A DNA stretch of 10,012 nt from contig DEKX01000023.1 in the NCBI GenBank assembly GCA_002354095.1, positions 1 through 10,012 of the forward strand. Direction: 5' to 3'. Source of the stretch: Prevotella sp. UBA2711 (GTDB lineage Bacteria; Bacteroidota; Bacteroidia; Bacteroidales; Bacteroidaceae). Under the pieces are notes generated by a model that made no database searches, was not told the origin of the DNA, and saw only the letters and a program-made list of their open reading frames with translations. The stretch's first letter is position 1; every line of letters starts with the position of its first letter. Shown in pieces: positions 6,354 to 10,012 of this stretch. Made by a program: the position numbers and the translations under genes.

Positions 6354-6361
6354 TACCTTTG
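6354..6361 (+). promoter_or_regulatory. -7 element of the second barrel gene promoter
   Basis: TACCTTTG is a full match to the -7 consensus and is followed by CAC, as at the promoters at 660 and 3568. The -33 region has only a poor match (TTCG at 6329-6332, 21 bp away), consistent with a regulated promoter. The predicted start is near 6368, giving a leader of about 68 nt. Confidence 0.65.
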
Positions 6362-6435
6362 CACTCGCGAATGTTAAAGCCTGAACGATTCCTAAGGAAG
6401 TGTGTATGCTATAAAGATTAATACATCATATTAAA

Positions 6436-8535
6436 ATGAAAAGACTGATTCTATTTTCAATGGTTTGCCTGATGGCCACAATAACACAGGCACAGAATGA
6501 GACTACAGCGGAGAACGATTCCGTGGCATGGGATAAGATGCTCAGCGAAATCTCCGTGACGGGACACCGCCACATCGTCAGGATGAAGGGCAATACGCTC
6601 GTTGCACAGGTGGCTAACACGGAACTGGCCAATCTGGGCACAGCCAATGATGTACTGTCGCGTCTGCCATTCATCAATATGGACGGCGACGAAATCAGCA
6701 TCGTCGGAAAGGGCAAGCCCGCAGTGTTCATTGACAATCGCCCCGTGCGCGACGAGTCGGAACTACAGATGCTCCGTAGCGAGAACATCAAGAACATCCA
6801 GATTATCACTTCGCCAGGCGCGGAATACGCTTCGGACGTGAAGGCCGTCATCAAGATACAGATGCGCCAGCCGTTCATCAAGGGACTGAGCGGAAAACTG
6901 ACCTCTCAGACGTCTGCCAAGCGCATCTGGGAGGAAATGGCGATGGCCGACCTGAGCTACAACTGGACGAACTGGCAGGTGTTCGGACAAGTGATGTATA
7001 ACAACGGCGGACGCAAGAACTATGACGTGAGCACTACCGACTTCCTTTTCAACGGTCAGCAAAACCAGCTTGTAAACACGGCTACGAAGCGCAACAAGTC
7101 TGAGGCCACGACCGCAAAGGGCGGCTTCAACTGGAACAGAGGCGGGCAGTCGCTCGGTGCCTACTACCAGTACACCAACCAGCCCACGCACTTCAAGAGC
7201 CGCGGCACGGAGGATGACGACGTGCTGGGCATCAAAGAACAGAGCATCGGCAAACTCATCGACATCGATTACAAGCAGGAGAAGCATTTGGCATCGGCCT
7301 ACTATGACAACACGTTCGAGAACGAGGCGCACCTGCACTTCGACGGCAACTACATCCACACATGGTACACCGACGACAACCTGACGCAGACCATTTCGCC
7401 CACGACCAGCGAGATTGTTCCCTCGCAGACGGGCATGACCTCCGATCTCTGGGCGGGCAAACTCTACTACGAGTTCCCCTTTGCCACGGGTAAACTGAAT
7501 GTGGGCACCGAGGACAGTTACACCTACAACCATCAGCAGTACACGATGCAGAACGTTGCCGTCGGCACTTATATTCCATCGACCGAGAACGAGAGTAGAC
7601 AGACCGATTGTGCAGCGTTCGCCACATGGCAGAAGGACTGGAATGCCCTGTCGCTCCAGTTGGGTTTGCGTTACGAATACGTGAAGTTCGACTACAAGCG
7701 CGACGGCATCCGCGACGATGAGGTGAGTCGCACCGACAACAGTCTGTCGCCCAAACTCTCGCTCTCGTACAACTTCAACGAGACCACCTTCATGGCTCTC
7801 GACTATTCGCACTCCATCACCCGCCCACCTTACAAGCAGTTGCGCAGTTCCTTATTATATGTCGGCCCCTACGAGGTGGAGGGTGGTAATCCCACGCTGC
7901 CCGACTGCAAGACCGACAATTTGAACTACATGTTCGGCTGGAAAGACCTGACGCTGGAACTGACCTACAGCCATCTGGCAGACACCTACGTCTATACCAA
8001 GGAGCACTATTCAGACGTAAAGCCCCTGCTCGTGTTCAGTCCTCGTCAGGCCGACATCAACACGCTGAACGCCTACCTGTCTTACGCCCCCGTGGTCAAG
8101 TTCTGGAAGCCCAACTTCACCGTTGGCTTCGACCAGCAGTGGCTCACGCTCTACGGCGAGAAGTACAACAAGCCCATCTTCCGCTATATGCTGAAGAACA
8201 TCTTCACGCCCTCGAAGAACTGGATGATGACCTTTGACGTGACAGGCTCGACACGCGGCCACATGATGACCAACGAAATGCGCTCACAGTGGGGCATCGA
8301 CCTCTCCGTGCGCCGCTACTTCATGCAGAAGCGCTTGCAGATAGCCCTTGCTGCCAACGACATCTTCCACACCCGCAACCAAAGCTGGTGGATGAACGTC
8401 AAGGACGTGGGCCTCTACAAAGACTCCGATGCCGACACCCGACGCCTGATGCTCACCGTTTCCTACATCTTCAACCCCAAGAAGAGCAAGTATAAGGGTG
8501 AGGGAGCCGCCAACGACGAAATGAAACGACTCTAA
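6436..8535 (+). CDS. Outer-membrane beta-barrel protein (OMP_b-brl_3 family), paralogue without CarboxypepD_reg domain
   Basis: The protein has 699 residues, with a signal peptide at 1-19 (ATITQA, then QNE). After a short linker it enters the plug-like region (36-143) with EISVTGH, LGTANDVLSRLPFINMDG, IVGKGKPAVFIDNRPV and IQIITSPGAEYA. These align well with the same motifs of the 774-residue protein. The barrel follows, with shared landmarks such as LGLRYEYVKFDY, SITRPPYKQLRSS and GGNPTLPD. The N-terminal CarboxypepD_reg-like module of the paralogue is absent, which accounts for most of the length difference. The C-terminal tail SKYKGEGAANDEMKRL is shared. Substrate and TonB dependence are unknown. 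Codons are GC-rich compared with the Abi gene. The downstream gene begins 4 nt after the stop. Confidence 0.9.
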   Translation: MKRLILFSMVCLMATITQAQNETTAENDSVAWDKMLSEISVTGHRHIVRMKGNTLVAQVANTELANLGTANDVLSRLPFINMDGDEISIVGKGKPAVFIDNRPVRDESELQMLRSENIKNIQIITSPGAEYASDVKAVIKIQMRQPFIKGLSGKLTSQTSAKRIWEEMAMADLSYNWTNWQVFGQVMYNNGGRKNYDVSTTDFLFNGQQNQLVNTATKRNKSEATTAKGGFNWNRGGQSLGAYYQYTNQPTHFKSRGTEDDDVLGIKEQSIGKLIDIDYKQEKHLASAYYDNTFENEAHLHFDGNYIHTWYTDDNLTQTISPTTSEIVPSQTGMTSDLWAGKLYYEFPFATGKLNVGTEDSYTYNHQQYTMQNVAVGTYIPSTENESRQTDCAAFATWQKDWNALSLQLGLRYEYVKFDYKRDGIRDDEVSRTDNSLSPKLSLSYNFNETTFMALDYSHSITRPPYKQLRSSLLYVGPYEVEGGNPTLPDCKTDNLNYMFGWKDLTLELTYSHLADTYVYTKEHYSDVKPLLVFSPRQADINTLNAYLSYAPVVKFWKPNFTVGFDQQWLTLYGEKYNKPIFRYMLKNIFTPSKNWMMTFDVTGSTRGHMMTNEMRSQWGIDLSVRRYFMQKRLQIALAANDIFHTRNQSWWMNVKDVGLYKDSDADTRRLMLTVSYIFNPKKSKYKGEGAANDEMKRL

Positions 8536-8539
8536 ACAA

Positions 8540-9199
8540 ATGAAGAATACCGCTCTGCTATTTATCGCAGTCCTTGTAATCCTGGCAAGCATCGACTTCA
8601 TCTGGCCTTTCACCACGGAAAGGACAGATGGAGACGTTTTTGAACAAGGCTTGAATACTGCTGAGATGCAGACATACCAAGACCCTGATTTGGGCTTCAC
8701 GGTTAGATACCCGTCGTTTTTCGCCGTACAGCCCAACTCGCTCGATGAATACACAGGCCACGTCCGATTCAGTTATGATAACGAGTGGGCAACTGTCGTG
8801 CTCGAATGTTATGCCCTGCGCAACTATGGCCAGTCGCTCAAAAGCGGGATGGACTCGCTTGCACAGGTGCTTCATGCGACAGACAGCAAACTCGGCAGCG
8901 ATTACTTCATCCTCTCTGGCCCACAGTACGAAAATGATAGTCGTATAGATGACTATAGCTATTATTCGCGATTAGTCAGTCGGGGCAAACTTTGGTTTGT
9001 CTATACGATGGTTTATCCAGACCGCTATCACGATCACCTCGGCAGACTCTTCAAGGAAATCGACGACTGGCAGGTGTTCGAGGATCAGCGCACAGGTATC
9101 AGCCGTGCCGACAGTTTCATGCTTGATGCCACACGTAAAGGTCATAAAAAGAAAAGAGCCGTTTTCAATAATACTTCGTATAGAACAAATATAAAATGA
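8540..9199 (+). CDS. Membrane-anchored or exported protein of unknown function, 219 aa
   Basis: It starts 4 nt after the stop of the second barrel gene, so the two are probably co-transcribed and translationally coupled. Residues 5-24 (ALLFIAVLVILASIDFIWPF) are a signal anchor or signal peptide with no clear cleavage motif. The soluble part (about 45-180) should lie in the periplasm. The segment DPDLGFTVRYPSFFAVQP (49-66), then beta-rich stretches and late aromatic strands, faintly recalls PsbP/Mog1-like folds that begin with a GF-x-x-x-YPS motif; this is a weak hint only. The C-terminus is basic (KGHKKKRAVFNNTSYRTNIK). The context suggests an accessory factor of the barrel protein, which is inference. 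Confidence 0.75.
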   Translation: MKNTALLFIAVLVILASIDFIWPFTTERTDGDVFEQGLNTAEMQTYQDPDLGFTVRYPSFFAVQPNSLDEYTGHVRFSYDNEWATVVLECYALRNYGQSLKSGMDSLAQVLHATDSKLGSDYFILSGPQYENDSRIDDYSYYSRLVSRGKLWFVYTMVYPDRYHDHLGRLFKEIDDWQVFEDQRTGISRADSFMLDATRKGHKKKRAVFNNTSYRTNIK

Positions 9200-9217
9200 T
9201 AATTCAGAAAAGGAACC

Positions 9218-9269
9218 TATTATATCTTCTCTCTCGTTTGAGTATTATATATTCTCTCTCTCGTTTGAG
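9218..9269. repeat. Tandem direct repeat, 25 and 27 bp
   Basis: Two adjacent copies (9218-9242 and 9243-9269) start with TATTATAT and end with CTCTCTCGTTTGAG. They differ by one C/A change and one extra CT dinucleotide. Each copy ends in the small dyad CTC-GTTT-GAG. It lies in the gap between the 219-aa gene and the Ig-like lipoprotein gene. The CT run makes slippage likely, so copy and CT number could vary between strains. Confidence 0.7.
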
Positions 9270-9274
9270 CAGTT

Positions 9275-9292
9275 GTCAGCCTTCATGCTGAC
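9275..9292 (+). repeat. Hairpin GTCAGC-CTTCAT-GCTGAC
   Basis: Perfect 6-bp inverted arms with a 6-nt loop lie just behind the tandem repeat and 36 nt before the lipoprotein ATG. No U-tract follows, so it is not a clear terminator; it may be a leader structure or an operator. I see no TAnnTTTG element in this gap, so the lipoprotein gene may be read from upstream. Confidence 0.45.
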
Positions 9293-9328
9293 GCTGTCTC
9301 TTTCACAGAAATCAAAAACACAAGAAAT

Positions 9329-9859
9329 ATGGAAACAATGAAACTTTGGAGAATCGCATTAATGATGCTTGCTGCTTTCTCCCTCGCCTCTTGCAAGCCA
9401 TCGGCACGACAAACGACGGCAGATGCGGAACAGCCGACCGACAGCACCGAGGCGGTGACCAGTGCGGCCCCCCTTCGTATGGTCATCACCGACAAGCACC
9501 TGGCGCAAACCGACTCCCTCATACGGAGGACACTGAGGCTTCCATTGGATTCTATTACAATAGAAATAGTTAACAACACGGAAAGCACTTGCATAACGGG
9601 CGAGGCATACACCATTGAGCAGCGGGTAAACGATGTGTGGACGATACTACCCATTAAGCCGAGGAAAGACGGAGCCGTCTATGCCTTCAACGACATTGGC
9701 TACGAACTCGCCCCACACAGTACCCGCCTGTTCACTATCCATGTGGAACCAGACAAATACGACTTCGAGCGAGGACAGGAATACCGCATCGTCAAAGAGT
9801 TCTTCAAGAAAGGGAAGAAGGTACCGCAAAGCGTCTATTGCTATTTTTTATTTGAGTAA
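9329..9859 (+). CDS. Lipoprotein with Big_14-like immunoglobulin domain
   Basis: The protein has 176 residues. Residues 1-22 are a lipoprotein signal with lipobox LASC (Cys22). A Thr/Ala/Glu-rich linker follows (23-48). From about 74 the pattern ITIEIVNNTES, GEAYTIEQRVNDVWTILP (91-108), VYAFNDIGYELAPHSTRLFT (117-136) and FERGQEYRIVKEF (146-158) matches the bacterial Ig-like family Big_14. That family is found in many Bacteroidetes and Firmicutes lipoproteins and takes part in envelope-bound processes without a known enzymatic role. No catalytic motif is visible. The start is either 9329 or the ATG at 9338 (MKLWR); the second would give the shorter, more usual signal peptide. It is separated from the 219-aa gene by 129 bp with repeats and no obvious promoter. 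Confidence 0.8.
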   Translation: METMKLWRIALMMLAAFSLASCKPSARQTTADAEQPTDSTEAVTSAAPLRMVITDKHLAQTDSLIRRTLRLPLDSITIEIVNNTESTCITGEAYTIEQRVNDVWTILPIKPRKDGAVYAFNDIGYELAPHSTRLFTIHVEPDKYDFERGQEYRIVKEFFKKGKKVPQSVYCYFLFE

Positions 9860-9888
9860 TCCATACCCTTCGAAATGTTACAAAACCC

Positions 9889-9904
9889 CTGAACATTTGT
9901 TCAG
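9889..9904. terminator. Short hairpin behind the lipoprotein gene, weak terminator candidate
   Basis: CTGAAC (9889-9894) and GTTCAG (9899-9904) form a perfect 6-bp stem with an ATTT loop, 30 nt after the stop codon. The following sequence is ACTTTCACC, so a true U-tract is missing. A second 5-bp dyad, ATAGC (9918-9922) with GCTAT (9935-9939), encloses a T-run. Confidence 0.35.
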
Positions 9905-9962
9905 ACTTTCACCCCCGATAGCATTTTTTGTCTCGCTATGAACGCTTTCGTGGGAAATTTAG

Positions 9963-9970
9963 TAACTTTG
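9963..9970 (+). promoter_or_regulatory. -7 element before the gene at the right edge
   Basis: TAACTTTG fits TAnnTTTG and lies 20 bp before the ATG at 9991. No TTTG is found at the expected -33 distance, so the call rests on the -7 match and position. Confidence 0.5.
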
Positions 9971-9990
9971 CAGCCAAACAACAACTGACG

Positions 9991-10012
9991 ATGGAACAGA
10001 AATTCGGGAAAA
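9991..10012 (+). CDS. 5' end of a gene running out of the window
   Basis: ATG at 9991 opens a frame reading MEQKFGK to the window edge, with a -7 promoter element just upstream. Seven codons are too few to identify a family. Confidence 0.45.

Noticed and set aside
6763..7812. Minus-strand 349-aa frame inside the second barrel gene
   Set aside because: It is a shadow of the GC-rich codons of the barrel gene. Its peptide is Val/Leu/Arg-rich, without domains, and the plus-strand protein is clearly real.
1..10012. tRNA, rRNA, transposase or insertion sequence
   Set aside because: No cloverleaf, rRNA segment, transposase motif or terminal inverted repeat pair with target duplication was found on reading the window.

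Overview
The window looks like chromosomal DNA of a Bacteroidales bacterium, most likely of the Prevotella/Segatella type. Three lines of evidence agree. Promoters have the Bacteroidetes form, a -33 TTTG/TTG and a -7 TAnnTTTG about 20 bp apart, and the same 11-mer TACCTTTGCAC occurs at three of them (660, 3568, 6354). Genes lack clear Shine-Dalgarno sequences and have A/T-rich leaders. The proteins are typical of the group: paired OMP_b-brl_3-type outer-membrane barrels, a CarboxypepD_reg-like N-domain, SDDD-type lipoproteins and a TPR/TM/HTH regulator.

Left part (1-1635), defence-like and AT-rich. A tiny minus-strand lipoprotein-like ORF (16-129) has its own promoter. About 600 bp of non-coding DNA follows. 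It holds a striking degenerate array with 11-bp period (359-512), a perfect TGTACAGT/ACTGTACA dyad, a hairpin, a clear promoter (636-667) and a short predicted structured RNA (about 674-727) ending in a terminator-like stem and U-rich tail. Directly behind it is an Abi_2/AbiF-AbiD family protein (733-1635) with an intact RNxxxH HEPN-type motif. AbiF proteins have been described as toxins held in check by a small RNA and as relatives of the ancestor of Cas13, so the RNA-plus-Abi arrangement is the most interesting candidate system here.

Middle part (1676-8535), regulation and outer membrane. A minus-strand lipoprotein regulator (TPR domain, one membrane span, coiled coil, C-terminal HTH) is divergent from a 774-residue outer-membrane barrel protein. 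The 178-bp gap between them has a promoter in each direction and, between the two -33 elements, two elaborate palindromes, one made of four GTGTTTC/GAAACAC half-sites exactly 10 bp apart. After the first barrel come an unrecognised 116-residue protein and then a second, paralogous barrel (699 residues). The second barrel has its own promoter with a different, TGTCAG-based, repeated operator-like element.

Right part (8540-10012). A membrane-anchored protein of unknown function starts 4 nt after the second barrel and is probably co-transcribed with it. A tandem 25/27-bp repeat and a hairpin follow, then a lipoprotein with a probable Big_14 Ig-like domain, an intergenic stretch with a weak hairpin and a -7 element, and the first seven codons of a gene that leaves the window.

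Reading of the whole: the barrel region is probably one envelope module in which the TPR/HTH protein senses a periplasmic state and controls at least the first barrel gene. The Abi/RNA unit is an independent accessory insertion next to it, convergent with the regulator gene.
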